64,000 nucleotides of DNA from Plantago ovata (taxonomy: Eukaryota; Streptophyta; Magnoliopsida; Lamiales; Plantaginaceae), in contig CM051455.1 in the NCBI GenBank assembly GCA_028274465.1, positions 122,981,462 to 123,045,461 of the forward strand, in the 5' to 3' direction. Every line of letters begins with the position of its first letter. Positions within the stretch are counted from its first letter, which is position 1. Shown piece after piece: positions 1 to 11,582 of this stretch. The notes under the pieces are model-generated. The model saw nothing but the letters and a program-made list of their open reading frames with translations, ran no database searches and was not told where the DNA came from. The position numbers and the translations under genes are program-made.

Positions 1-1794
1 GCACAAGAGCAGCCTCCCGCAAGGGAACAGGGTCGCGGGGCGCGACCAGCTGCATCAATACCCATTGATAATGTTCGTGTTACACGAAGCCAGAAAAGAA
101 AATCACCAGAACCAGTCGAGCTCCGTAGGTCGAAGAGGATCCTAAAAGGACCTCAGAAGCAAAGCCTTATGATAGAAAACATCAGTGAACTTGATGTCGG
201 CTTATCAGATCGGGAAGATCCCAAGACCTACAAAGAGGCAATAATTGATATTGACTCAAGACAAATGGCAAGAGGCCATGGAATTGAAAATGGACTCCAT
301 GTACCAGAACCAAGTTTGGAACTTGGTAGACTTGCCCCAAGGGGTTAGACCTATTGGGTGCAAATGGGTCTTTAAACGAAAGACAGATGCCGATGGCAAG
401 GTACAAACGCACAAAGCTAGGCTTGTGGCGAAAGGCTACACGCAAAGGTATGGCATCGATTACGATGAAACCTTTTCACCGGTAGCAAAATTGAAGTCCA
501 TTCATATTCTACTTGCGATAGCTGCCTACTATGATTATGAGATCTGGCAGATGGATGTAAAGATTGCCTTCCTCAATGGAAACCTTGAGGAGAGGTCTAT
601 ATGGTACAGCCGAAAGGTTTTATTAGTATAAACCAGGCCAACTGCTGTATGCAAATTACAAAGATCCATCTATGGGCTAAAGCAAGCGTCAAGGAGCTGG
701 AATATCCGCTTTGATGAAACTGTCAAATCATTTGACTTCATCAGAAGCAAGGAAGATCCCTGTGTCTATGCTAGGCACAGCGACAAGGGAGTCGTTTTCA
801 TGATCATTTATGTTGATGACATTTTGATCATGGGAAACAATGTCTCTATGCTAGAAGAGACTAAAGTTTGGTTATCAAGTACCTTCTCAATGAAGGACTT
901 GGGTGAAGCGAACTACATCCTAGAGATCAAGATCTTTAGAGATAGATCCAAGAGGATGTTAGGATTCACACAGTCCACCTACATCGACAAAATACTGAAG
1001 CGTTATAAGATGGATGACTCAAAGAGAGGCTTTCTCCCAGCTAGGCATGGGATTGTCTTATCAGTTAAGGATGGTCCTAAAACTGATGAAGAAAGAAATG
1101 CAATGAGTCGTGTGCCCTATGCTTCGGCAGTAGGGTCTATAATGTATGCAATGAATTGCACAAGGCCCGATGTGGCATATGCGCTTAGTGTCACTTGTCG
1201 ACACCAACAGAATCCAGGAGTACCTCATTGGACTGCTGTAAAGAACATTCTTAAGTACCTTCGACGGACTAAAGAGATGTTCTTGGTGTTTGGTGGAGAA
1301 CCAGAATTAAAGATGTATGGGATGTCGACGCTGGATTTGAATCAGATCCTGATGACTTTAAGTCACAGACAGGATACGTATTCAAATTGAACGGAGGAGC
1401 TGTCTGTTTGAAGAGTTCTAAGTAAGCCACGGTTGCTGACTCATCCACAGAAGCCGAGTACATTGCTGCATCAGAAGCATCGAAAGAAGCTGTCTAGATT
1501 TCAGAGTTCTTGAAGGAATTGAGGGTTGTTCCTGCTCCTAGTCCAATAACGATTTATTGTGACAATACGGGCGTCGTCGCTCAAGCTAGGGAGCCTAGAT
1601 CTACAAACAAGAACAAACATGTACTTAGAAAATATCACGTTATACGTGAGATTATTGATAGAGGAGAAGTTAGTATAGAACGTGTCTCTACCACGGACAA
1701 CGTGGCAGATCCTTTCACCAAGGTCTTATCAGTGGAAGTCCACTTAAGACATTATGCTAATCTGGGTATTAGGCATAAAGGTGACTGGCTCTAG
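1..1794 (+). pseudogene. Copia pol remnant: reverse transcriptase and RNase H
   Basis: Translation shows the copia RT core in order: the WVFKRK and ARLVAKGYTQ block near 370-450, then DVKIAFLNG near 555-585. The YVDDILIMGN catalytic block lies near 803-835. RNase H follows, with EAEYIAASEASKEAV near 1450-1495, YCDNTGVV near 1555-1575 and a terminal ADPFTK near 1705-1720. The frame is broken near 590-640 and again near 1315-1390. In-frame stops lie at 1423-1425 and at the position of a usually conserved Trp near 1496. The domain order INT-RT-RH is copia; the RT block resembles Tork/TAR/Angela-type elements, but the lineage is not certain. No function is expected. Confidence 0.9.
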
Positions 1795-1797
1795 TCC

Positions 1798-1807
1798 AAG
1801 TGGGAGA
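1798..1807 (+). other. Polypurine tract of element A
   Basis: The purine run AAGTGGGAGA lies directly before the LTR start TGATATTG at 1809. Such tracts prime plus-strand DNA synthesis in LTR retrotransposons, and this form is common in plant copia elements. Confidence 0.75.
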
Positions 1808-1808
1808 T

Positions 1809-3895
1809 TGATATTGTATATGTCCTAGAGACAGTCCTTATTAAGGGCATGGAGCCCTTATAGAGGGCATATATGTACTATTACACAGGTCAACGTAATA
1901 TAATATATGTTTGTTGCTTTTACTATTGAGTATCGCTTTCATACTTATATTACACTAGGCATGCAACATGTCATATCTCTATTTGTCTGTATTGATATTA
2001 AACATGTCCCCTCGGATAGATGACCGATCACACAGATAGTGGGAGCTATGTGAGTTATCATCTATCCCAAACTCTCCCTAGTCGAGGTTCATCTCGGATG
2101 TAGGGGTCTGAATGAACTAGATGAGACTAGTATGCGTGGAGGTTATACTTGTTGGATTAAGTGTGAGCCGATCCCACGGCCACGGAACGGATTGTTGGAC
2201 AATCGAGAAACGTTCCCATAACTGCGCATAGTTGTTCGAAGAAGGTTTATCGAACAATTGAAGTACCCACCGGACACTCTCGTCGATGTATACTCTACAC
2301 CAAAGTGTCTATGGGAACCGGTAAGTTGTCGAAGTGATGCCAGTCGTCCTTTGGACTTACAGGACTTTATCATCACATTTGTTGCCCCATATCCTTGGTG
2401 GACCCGTCGATGTCAGCTCTGAATAAGCAGTTGACCTAAGACACGATCCAGGATTATGGCTACATACAAATGGGGATGATAAGTGTTTCTGTGAAGGATT
2501 CATCTCTCAAGTGTAGCACAGGAGAGTACTGCTCATAGTCTTCATAGTTGTGTTGGTAAAGTCACTGGCCAGTGCATTGATATATTATGATGGTCATAAG
2601 TATATCTTAGTAACCAAGCAACTTCCTGAGACGCCCATGGATGTATTATTGGGATAGACACATCATCGATCCTAGATGCATTCGAGTCAGTCAGATGAAG
2701 GGACGTTACCATCGCCGCGTTGAGCGCAACAGACTTCGCAACGAAAGGGTTTGCTTTGAGAAACCTCTCAAACGTCCTCATGTATTAATATTGCAAATGA
2801 AACCGTCTAGGAATTCCATTTTGCCTAGTCTAGGACTTGCTTAATACAATGAAGCCCTATGGGTCACACTATGTGGTGATTCAGCTTATCAGAATATCCT
2901 TGAAGATGGAATCGCAATTAATGTGGAATTAATTGTGATTGATGGATTATAATTGATTTGGAATTAATTATAATATTGAGTGGATCAATTAATGATTTGG
3001 AATTATTAATTGAATTGGCTAATTAATTGTATTTTATGTAAATACAATTAAAGATTATATTTTGGAAATATAATAGAAGTTTGATTTGAAATGATATGTT
3101 AATTTAGAATTAACATATGAACATGGGAAAAATCTACTTGGAGTTTGAATTGCCTTAGAACTATAAGTGGGTCCCAAAATTGGAACCTACCTATATCCCG
3201 TAGGACATGAGCGCGCACGCGCAGGAGGTGGAGTAGGGGAAGGAGTTCGACTCCTTCCTCTATTAGAAGTCCAAGGGATAAGTTAGATTTTCCTGATTGA
3301 GTTTTAATTTGATTGGGAATGAATCTAGACTTGATATTGATTTCCTAGTGCGATAAGAATTAGATTCTTATTCCTTTACGAAGTCTAATTGCTTATGATT
3401 TAGGCTTCTATTGACTACTATATAGTAGACTATTAGAGAGTTTTTGACATACAGTTCAATAGACATTCACACAGTTGAATACCCAGTTTTCTTAGAGAAA
3501 ATAAAAACTCTCCCCTCCTCTATAAGCCACACGCGCGCGCCACCTTTGCCGGAGGAATCGCCGCCCCGTCTTCTTGGTCACACAAAGAATATCCTAGCAT
3601 TCTTCCGATAGGTTGTTCATCCGTGGATACCAAGGTTGAGGTTCTAGGAGCTGGAAACTAACTCTTATTGTCTTGCAGATAATCAGAGTATTACAGATAT
3701 CTTCGACTTCGACGAAGGAGAAGATACACCGGATTATTACGAAGACTTGGAAGCTGCTTTGGAAGTAAGGTTAGTCTTCTAATTGAAGTGTTTATATATA
3801 TACGATATATACATAATCAATTAACATGTATGTTAAGAAAATTTTTGAAATTCCGCTGCGTACCCTAGGGGTAACTCTGACCGTATTTTCTTACA
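1809..3895 (+). repeat. 3' LTR of element A (2.09 kb)
   Basis: It starts TGATATTG after the purine tract and ends in TTACA. Two other copies in the window confirm the ends: an inverted copy at 4572-6651 and a shortened solo copy at 11787-12644. It contains a run of AT-rich hairpins (2912-3118), a TATATA stretch near 3417-3425 that could be a promoter, and a GC-rich GCGCGCGC tract near 3531-3541. The base after it begins GTTTC; the inverted copy has GAAAC at the matching place. Confidence 0.85.
2912..3118. repeat. Six consecutive AT-rich hairpins in LTR A
   Basis: Six short, near-perfect inverted repeats follow one another: 2912-2938, 2946-2974, 2985-3013, 3024-3050, 3054-3074 and 3094-3118. 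Stems are 8-12 bp. Loops in several share the bases TTTGGAA or TTTAGAA, for example TAATTGTATTT paired with AAATACAATTA. The same series, inverted, is present at about 5340-5545. The shortened copy at 11787-12644 keeps only the last hairpin and part of the fifth. No coding is seen here. Confidence 0.8.
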
Positions 3896-4540
3896 GTTTC
3901 AGTAACCTCTGGGACTTGAACCATTGCAGTCTCAGCAACTGGTTCTTCAGCAATTACAGCTTCAGTAACTGCAGTTTCAACAACTTGATGAGTTGCTTGT
4001 TCAGCAACCATCTTTTCAGCAGCATTATCAGCAAGTGTTGCGTTTCTCAGATCAGCAGCAATATCACTTGCTGGTTCTAGAGTGTGGTCATCTAGATTAT
4101 CTACAATGTAGATATCTGGGACTGGGGCAGGAATTTCGTTTCCACTGCCTTGTTGTCTTATTTCAGTAGATGTATCAACGTTAAGTTGATTGTTGAATGC
4201 TTCTGCAAACACTTCAACATTGCTGAAGGCTTCTGCAAACACTTCAACAACATCTGCTGGAGTGTTTGTGTTTCAGCAACTCCTGGAGCATCATCCGAAA
4301 GATCATGGACAATTGGAATGGTCTTTCGAGCCATTGTTTTCTTTCTTGGGTAAGTCTTTGTCCGTTTCTTCTTGGGGATGGGGTCAGCTGATGACGCTGC
4401 AGTTTGAGTGTCATCATCAGCTTTCCTCTTTTTCTTCTTAGATTTTTCCAGTTTCTCTCCAGCAGCAACATTTGCAGCTGTTGCATTTTCAGCAACGGCT
4501 GTTGTACACTTACCTTGTTGATCACCATCTGCAGCAGTTG
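3896..4540 (-). pseudogene. Fragment of Sirevirus accessory (env-like) gene
   Basis: This segment aligns by eye, on the same strand, with 32503-33090 and 39550-40150 inside element B. The shared hallmarks are repeated VAET and AEK peptides (DNA TTGCTGA), the tract giving DIYIVD, and the basic KKKRK stretch. It is more diverged from B's two copies than those are from each other, so it belongs to an older Sirevirus (B2). It is broken by frameshifts near 4240. It forms the loop between two inverted copies of LTR A. Confidence 0.75.
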
Positions 4541-6651
4541 CAATGGTTCAAGTCCCAGAGGTTGCTGAAACTGTAAGAAAATACGGTCAGAGTTACCCCT
4601 AGGGTACGCAGCGGAATTTCAAAAAATTTCTTAACATACAGGTTAATTGATTATGTATATGTCGTATATATATAAACACGTCAATTAGAAGACTAACATT
4701 ACTTCCAAAGCAGCTTCCAAGTCTTCGTAATAATCCGGTGTATCTTCTCCTTCGTCGAAGTCGAAGATATCTGCAATACTCTAATTATCTGCAAGACAAT
4801 AAGAGTTAGTTTCCAGCTCCTAGAACCTCAACCTTGGTATCCACGGATGAACAGCCTATCAGAAGAATGCTAGGATATTCTTTGTGTGACCAAGAAAACG
4901 GGGCGGCGATTCCTCCGGCAGAGGTGGCGCGCGCGTAGGCTTATAGAAGAGGGGAGAGTTTTTATTTTCTATAAGAAAACTGGGTAGAGTGACTGTGAAA
5001 GTCTATTGAACTGTGTGTCAAAAACTCTCTAATAGTCTACTATATATAGTAGTCAATAGAAGCCTAAAGCATAAGCAATTAGACTTCGTAAAGGAATAAC
5101 AATCTAATTCTTATCGAACTAGGAAACCAATATCAAGTCTAGATTCATTCCCAATCAAATTAAAACTCAATCAGGAAAATCTAACTTATCCCTTGGACTT
5201 CTAATAGAGGAAGGAGTCGAACTCCTTCCCCTACTCTGCTCCTGCGCGCTCTCCCAGGGACAATAGGTGGGTCCCGATTTTGGGACCCACTTATAGTTCT
5301 AAGGCAATTCAAACTCCAAGTAGATTTTGCCCAAGTGCATATGTTAATTCTAAATTAACATATCCTTTCAAATCAAACCTCTATTATATTTCCAAAATAT
5401 AATCTTTAATTGTATTTACATAAAATACAATTAATTAGCCAATTCAATTAATAATTCCAAATCATTAATTGAGCCACCAAATATTATAATTAATTTCAAA
5501 TCAATTATAATCCATCAATCACAATTAATTCTAAATTAATTGCGATTCCATCTTCAAGGATATTCTGATAAACGGAATCACCACATAGTGTGACCCATAG
5601 GGCCTCATCGTATTAAGCAAGTCCTAGACTAGGCAACATGGAATTCCTAGACGGTTCCATTTGCAATATTAATACATGAGGACGTTTGAGAGGCTTCTCA
5701 AAGCAAACCCTTTCGTTGCGAAGTCTGTTGCGCTGAACGCGGCGATGGTAACGTCCCTTCATCTGACTTGCTCGAATGCATCTAGGATCGATGAAGTGTC
5801 TATCCCAATAATACATCCACGGCGTCTCAGAGAGTTGCTTGGTTACTAAGATATACTTATGACCATCATAATATATCATTTGCACTGGCAAGTGACTTTA
5901 CCAACACAACTATGCAGACTATGAGCAGTACTCTCCTGTGCTACACTTGAGAGATGGATCCTTCACAGAATCACTTATCATCCCCATTTGTATGTAACCA
6001 TAATCCTGGATCGTGTCTTAGGTCAACTGCTTATTCAGAGCTGACATCGACGGGTCCACCAAGGATATGGGGCAACAAATGTGATGATAAAGTCCTGTAA
6101 GTACAAAGGACGACTGGCATCACTTCGACAACTTACCGGTTCCCATAGACACTTCGGTGTAGAGTATACATCGATGGGAGTGTCCGGTGGGTACTTCCAT
6201 TGTTCGATAATCCTTCTTCGAACAACTATGCGCAGCTATGGGAACGTTTCTCGATTGTCCAACAATCCGTTTCGTGGTCGTGGGATCGGCTCACACTTGC
6301 TCCAAACAAGTATAACTTCCACGCATACTAGTCTCGTCTGGTTCATTCAGACCCCTACATCCGAGATGAACCTCGACTAGGGAGAGTTTGGGATAGATGA
6401 TAACTCACATAGCTCCCACTATCTGTGTGATCGGTCATCTATCCGAGGGGACATGTTTAATATCAATACAGACAGTAATAGAGATATGACATGCTGCATG
6501 CCTGGTGTAATATAGATATGAAAGCGATACTCAATAGTAAAAGCAACAAACATATATTATATTACGTTGACCCGTGTAATAGTACATATATGCCCTCTAT
6601 AAGGGCTCTATGCCCTTAGTAAGGACTGTCTCTAGGACATATACACTATAA
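4541..6651 (-). repeat. Inverted copy of LTR A with 31 bp of shared flank
   Basis: Read on the - strand this is LTR A from 6651 down to 4572, diverged by a few percent from 1809-3895. The match does not stop at the LTR end: 4541-4571 is the reverse complement of 3896-3926 with one mismatch, although that sequence belongs to the flanking element. An independent LTR insertion would share only about 5 bp. The outer end is flanked by CCTTC, not by GAAAC, so no target duplication is seen. This fits an inverted duplication better than a second insertion. Confidence 0.8.
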
Positions 6652-6654
6652 CCT

Positions 6655-8827
6655 TCTAGCCCTGGCGTTTTGAGTTTTGTCAGAACTCTTAGGCTTGGTT
6701 TTATTCATCTCTTTGAAGTATCTTTGCTGACTTTGCTTATACTCATGAAATGTTGACTTTTCTTGGTTTTGAAACCGAGTCCACTTTTTGGAGAATGCTG
6801 AGCTTTTGTCTCAGCAACCTTACTTGATTCAGGTTTGTCAGCAAAGGTCTTCTGATTACTTTTAGTAATCTTGCCTTTTGACTTAACAAATTGCTTTTCA
6901 GCAACTTGTTTGGCGGTATGCTTTACAACATCCTTTTTCTTTACAGTTTGCTTTTCAGCAACCTGTTTTCCTTTTAAAGTCTTGTTACTTTGAGTAGCAA
7001 CAACGGGCTTTATGGTCGTAGGTACTTGATTGCATTTTTCAGCAACCTTAGATTGACCAATCTGATAGAGTTCTGGTTGACCACTATCAGTTGCGCGTAC
7101 AAAGGTAATAGGTGATTTGTCTTTGCTCAAGATTATTACGTCATCACCTTCATACGTTGCACCTAAGCCTTCTTTCTGAGATGGATCTCTCATATAAGAA
7201 TTTAGTTCAGTCAGCGTATTACTTGCATCAGCATAAGATTTGAAATTGATTTTCATCTTTTTCATTTCTTGTATTTCGGCAAGTAACTTTAGAATTGAGG
7301 ACTGATATTCTTACAATTCTATTGCCATTTGAGAATTCTTCTCTGTAGCTTCAGCAATCAACTTCTTAAGATGCAATATTTCAACATCTTTCTTTTCTGA
7401 CTCTTCTTTCAGCAATACATACATTTCAGTAGTTTACTTGGTCAGAGTTTCAGCATTCTGTAGTTTCTCTTGCTGTTTGCTCGAAGTTTTCTCAAACCTT
7501 TCGATTTCTCCTTGAATTCTATCAAGGTCAATCTCATCTTCACTTTCTGAGTCTGAGTCAGAGGTAGGACTGTTTACCTGACCAGCCATGAGGCAGAATT
7601 TGTAGTTTGACACATCTGGATAAGCTTCCATAGCTATTCCACAAACTTTTTTGTCGATCTCTACGTCAAGAGTGGATTCTTCTTCTTCAGTGTCTGGGTT
7701 TTCTACCTCACTGTCTTCGGAGCTGGTATCAATGCACAACGCATCGATTTTTGCTTGAAGCTTCTTCTTTTCTTCAGCAATAAAAGCCCTTTTGAACTTC
7801 TTCTTCTTTTCAGCAAAGGACAATTTGCTTTGAAGTGTCCAGGATTTTTGCAGTAAACACAGAGATCATTTCCAACTGATGGTTCTTCAGAGGAATTTGC
7901 TTGGTGAGCCTGCTTGTTCAGCGAGCTAGCCTCATTCTTGTATTTATGGTAGTTGTTACCAAGATGCTTTTTCAGCTTCTCTTTTGCTTTTCGCCTTTCA
8001 AGCTCCTTACTGATGAATTTCTTCATGTTTTTAACAACTAAAGCAGTTTCATCAGCAGGCTCTTTATCATTCTTCTTTTCAGAAGATGACGGCTTTGCAG
8101 CAAGAGTAATGTTTTGCGATTTTTCAGCAAACACATTTTCTCTTTGCTTTGTCTCGTAGTTGACAGTAGCAAGATGAGAGAACAACTCTGTAGGTGTGAT
8201 GTTTGACATTCCTTGATTATAGTAGAAATTCTGAGTATGGATCCATTCTTGGTTCAGACTTCTGATAATGGTCACCTTCTCAGAATCTGAGTAAAGATTT
8301 CCAACTCCTAAGGCAGCCATCTCACTTACTAGAGTTGTGAATCTGAAGTCCAAGTCTTCCAGTGACTCATTTGTACCGTGTTTAAAGTTCTGGAACTTTA
8401 ACTTCAGCACTTCGAGTTTGTTTTCCTTGGTTTTATCAGATCCAACACAAAGATCTTGAACCATTTTCCAAGCTTCCTTAGCAGTTTTGGCACCCCACAG
8501 TTTGCACTGTATAGTATCCGGAGTTGATCGAATGATGATGTTTCTTGCTTGGCCATCAAGACGGAATCTCTTAGCTTCTTCGGAAGTCCATTCCTCTCTT
8601 GGTTTTAGAATGACGATGTCAACCGGTTCTCCTAAGATGGTTTCCTTACCAGTAGGATCTGTGGTTTTGTGAGGAAAGTTTCTCTCAAGTTTAGTGATCT
8701 TGATAGGTCCATCATTAATGACAGTCACCATTCCATCACTAATGGCCTCAAGATGTAACATCATGTTGTTTCGCCATTTTTCATAGTTTTTCAGCTTCAG
8801 CAAGGGAGCGTCTCCTAAAGACATCAT
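6655..8827 (-). pseudogene. Sirevirus gag remnant of B2
   Basis: Starting at 8827 (MMSLGDAPLLKLKNYEKWR) the frame encodes the copia capsid region of the UBN2/DUF4219 type. A CCHC zinc knuckle (CVYCKNPGHFKANC) lies near 7870-7830, and a frameshift follows at about 7815. An acidic coiled region (7823-7434) and a basic AEK-rich tail (7265-6705) come next in other frames. Two positions that are stops in element B's gag are sense codons here (Arg near 8143, Gln near 7292). The open part would make a nucleocapsid precursor, but the whole is not translatable. Confidence 0.85.
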
Positions 8828-8922
8828 GTCAGCAAAAGACTACCAAACTGATCAAGTGAGAGTGGTTTACGAAAAGCACCTAAGGGGATCTAGGTTCAGT
8901 GCTGAAGGTTAAAGAACCTCCA

Positions 8923-8934
8923 GCTCTGATACCA
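8923..8934 (-). other. Primer binding site of B2 (initiator tRNA-Met type)
   Basis: The - strand reads TGGTATCAGAGC two bases inside the LTR. This is the standard plant copia primer site complementary to the 3' end of initiator tRNA-Met. Confidence 0.85.
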
Positions 8935-8936
8935 CT

Positions 8937-10427
8937 TGTTGGTCCCTTTAAACAACAAGAAAAGACTAGAGGGGGGTGAATAGTCTTTTCAAACTTTCGT
9001 CGTTTAAAAACTTTCTCAGCAAGGACTTATTACTTTTCAGTAATGAGTTTGCTGATACTTAACTTTCTCAGCAAGTACCATTTACTTTTCAGTAACGAGT
9101 TTTACTAGTACTTAAAAACAGAGTGCGGAAGTCTTTATACAATAAGTGCTTTTCAGTAAGTGCTAGTTTCAGCAAGTGAGCAAAGTGACAGTGTACATAT
9201 AGATAAGCTTGCTGAAAACTAAATGCAGTAAAGTAAATCACACAAACAATTTTTATAGTGGTATCTGAGAGTGGCGTAATCTCTCAACTAAGCCACTTTG
9301 TCCTTTATAGGACTGAATCCACTAAGATAAGTTTGAGGTTCCTTACAACACCTATCTGGAGCGATTTTACAGAAACCAAAGCACACTTGCTTCGTTTCCC
9401 ACCTGACTAGAGAACGAAACCTTGTTCTCCACCAAACTTGGGACTTATAATCAGCAACACTATGCTCGAATAAATTCCCCCTGAATTTCACGCCTGAAAA
9501 AGGGTGTTTATCAGTTAGAGAGGTTTGGGATGAGATGACTTGAGTATAACTTATTCAGCTATAACAAGTGATCTAAGAAACAAAACTTTGAATACTTTGC
9601 AGTAAACAAGTTAAGTTGTTTCTGGTGTCAAGACTTATTCTTGTTCGAAAGAAAGAACACTTAACTAATTTCTTAGCCGTGAGTATTCTACTTCTTCACA
9701 AGTAGCTTTTCTTTTAAGCTTTAAGTCTTGGAACGGATCAATAGGCAGTAAAGAGTAAGAAAGATGAGTGGTTAAGCACAAGTGAGAGTTTGATCACGTT
9801 GTTGACACACTTCTACTCTTTGTCGGATGTCCTATATTTATAGTGAATCAAGGTAGTCGTTTGAATTTTAAATTCTAAGGCTTTGTTCCTTAAGATGTCA
9901 CTATCTTGCTTTTGTACTTTCAGCAGCGTCCTTCATTTGTCTTCTAGTCTTCATGTTCTTCGCATGCTTACTTTTGCATTTAATGTTCATTTGAATGAAA
10001 TTAAAATATGAACGTTCGAGCGCAAATGCAAGTACTTTCAGCAAGTGGTCAGTCTCAGTTTCAGCAAGCACAACCTACTCTGTCATTTAGATTTTCATTT
10101 ATGCAAGCTGTTGTTGAAGCTTCCACTTTCTTAGCAACATGTGCCTTTGTAGATACCATCTTCAGAAATCTTCTTTAGTCTTCAGTCTTCGAATTCTTCA
10201 AGTTTCTGAACGGTTCTAGTGCTTCAATAGTTCGTTTGTGTAAACAAAGTACATCATCAGCAAAACTAAAGCACCTAACTAGTACCTACACTAAGTCTTC
10301 AGCAAACGTTCCTCTTTCACAATGTCCTTAAAATTATAAATTCCTATGGACCTTAAGAGTACTAGTTACTGGACTTTCCTTAATTTAGCATGGTTAATTG
10401 CTCATCAAAATTACAAGTTTCCTAACA
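8937..10427 (-). repeat. 5' LTR of B2 (1.49 kb)
   Basis: On the + strand it runs from TGTTGGTCCC to TTTCCTAACA, an inverted terminal pair shared with the 1.64 kb LTRs of element B. It is shorter and more diverged than those. It carries scattered TCAGCAA/TTGCTGA motifs and a TATAAATA-like box near 9835 on the - strand. The partner LTR is outside the window, so the target duplication could not be checked. Confidence 0.85.
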
Positions 10428-10658
10428 GTAGGAGAGGAGAATTTAATTTTGATAAAATTCTCCAGCAATTTAGTGACCCATTTTATGCGTCACTAAAGAA
10501 ATTTAGTGACCTATTCTATGGGTCACTAAATTAGCGACCGGCCCGTTAGCGACGCAATTCCTATGAGTCGCTAATGGGTCGTTAATGGGTTTAGTGATCC
10601 ATGGGGGGCTGTTTAGTGACGCATGGGAGCGTCACTTAACCCAGTTTTTCTTGTAGGG
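10428..10658. mobile_element. CACTA-type transposon terminus (fragment)
   Basis: Inverted and direct copies of a TTTAGTGACSCAT / ATGSGTCACTAAA motif are packed from about 10480 to 10640. The block ends CCCAGTTTTTCTTGTAGGG, which resembles the inverted CACTACAAGAAAA end of En/Spm elements with the last bases changed. A hairpin GGAGAATTT/AAATTCTCC lies at about 10435-10463. Subterminal repeats of this kind bind the transposase in this superfamily. No gene is seen in the fragment. Confidence 0.65.
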
Positions 10659-11582
10659 ACACTTGTTTGTAATCAAATAGGAAAACGGTTGGTGGTAACT
10701 TAGTAGAAATATTGGCATGCATGAATTACGAATACGCTTACAAATTCAGTGCGTAGAACCTTCGACTAGTTCTACTGAGTAAACCGTCTAGGCAAATTTA
10801 AGACACACGTCATTAAAGATCGTTATCAATACTTTAGACGTGTTTGTCACTAACACTATTTATCTAGCATGCTGCAAATCACTAACATACAATCTTGTAG
10901 CCATGATTGACCAAGAGTTTGTCACAATACTCTATTCGAATATATTTTATAGGCAACTATAAATCTTATGAAGCAAAGTGCAGCAAGATTGACTCACAAT
11001 CTCATGTATGCATAAACATAATCCATAGCATAATCAATTCTACATTCTACCACCAACACAAAAGATTTTTCTACTCATACTCATAATGAAATACATCACA
11101 ACATATGAATAATCAATGGAAAACATGATTCAAATCAAAGATGAATACGTATGATACAAGTTACCACCGTGTTGTCACCAATCGGTGGATGTTGCTCAAG
11201 TTTCACCGCTTGTTAATGAAAGAATCAAGCGATACAAATTCAAAATCTTCAACCCAATGCAAATTACAATCAAATGTAAGAATTCTAGATGAAAATTGGG
11301 GCTAGGTGCTCTCCACAATTTGAATGTTGAAGTCTGAATATCAAAAAGTAACTGAAAATTGTGTTTTAAAGTCAGAAATCCGCAGCAGTAAAGCTTGCCA
11401 AGCGAACCGCTTGGACAGAGCCAAGTGGACCGCTTGCCAAGCGAATCGCTTGGGCTCTGCCAAGCGACTCATAGCAAAAAAGTCGCGGTACGTAAGTTTA
11501 CATTATTTATTTTTTTTGTAAATTTGTTTTTTTTTTTTTGTACGTACTTGTTCAATGACTACTTGTTTCTCTGAAATTTCAG
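10659..11582. other. Non-coding DNA, possibly a diverged gypsy-LTR relic
   Basis: No credible gene is present. Parts of 10680-11340 read like the solo LTR at 17067-18323: both have a CTACCACCAAC stretch followed by CTACTCAT and later a GATACAAGTTACC-like tract. The likeness is weak. At 11395-11470 short palindromes built on CAAGCG/CGCTTG repeat four to five times. The last 90 bases (T-rich, ending TTTCAG) look like an intron before the transposase exon at 11583, with a possible donor GTACGTAAGT near 11488. Confidence 0.4.

Larger units (their letters stand above)
1..3895 (+). mobile_element. Element A: Ty1/copia retrotransposon, 3' part
   Basis: The 3' portion of a copia-type LTR retrotransposon reads on the + strand and is cut off by the left edge of the window. 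Visible parts, in order, are a linker, the reverse transcriptase and RNase H of pol, a purine-rich tract (1798-1807) and one LTR (1809-3895). The base after the LTR starts a piece of a different element (a Sirevirus accessory gene on the - strand), so A inserted into that element. The 5' LTR and gag lie outside the window. Frameshifts and stops in pol show that this copy is dead. Confidence 0.9.
6652..10427 (-). mobile_element. Element B2: truncated Sirevirus-type copia element
   Basis: On the - strand it consists of a 5' LTR (10427-8937), a primer site (8934-8923) and gag (8827 down to about 6655). It aligns with element B at about 45769-49712. Pol and the start of the accessory gene are missing; the inverted LTR A copy occupies their place, and a further accessory piece lies at 3896-4540. 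It is a relic with several frameshifts. Confidence 0.85.

Noticed and set aside
2143-2844. Frames of 67-79 codons in LTR A
   Set aside because: They lie in the LTR and their inverted copies carry different breaks; no sign of protein selection.
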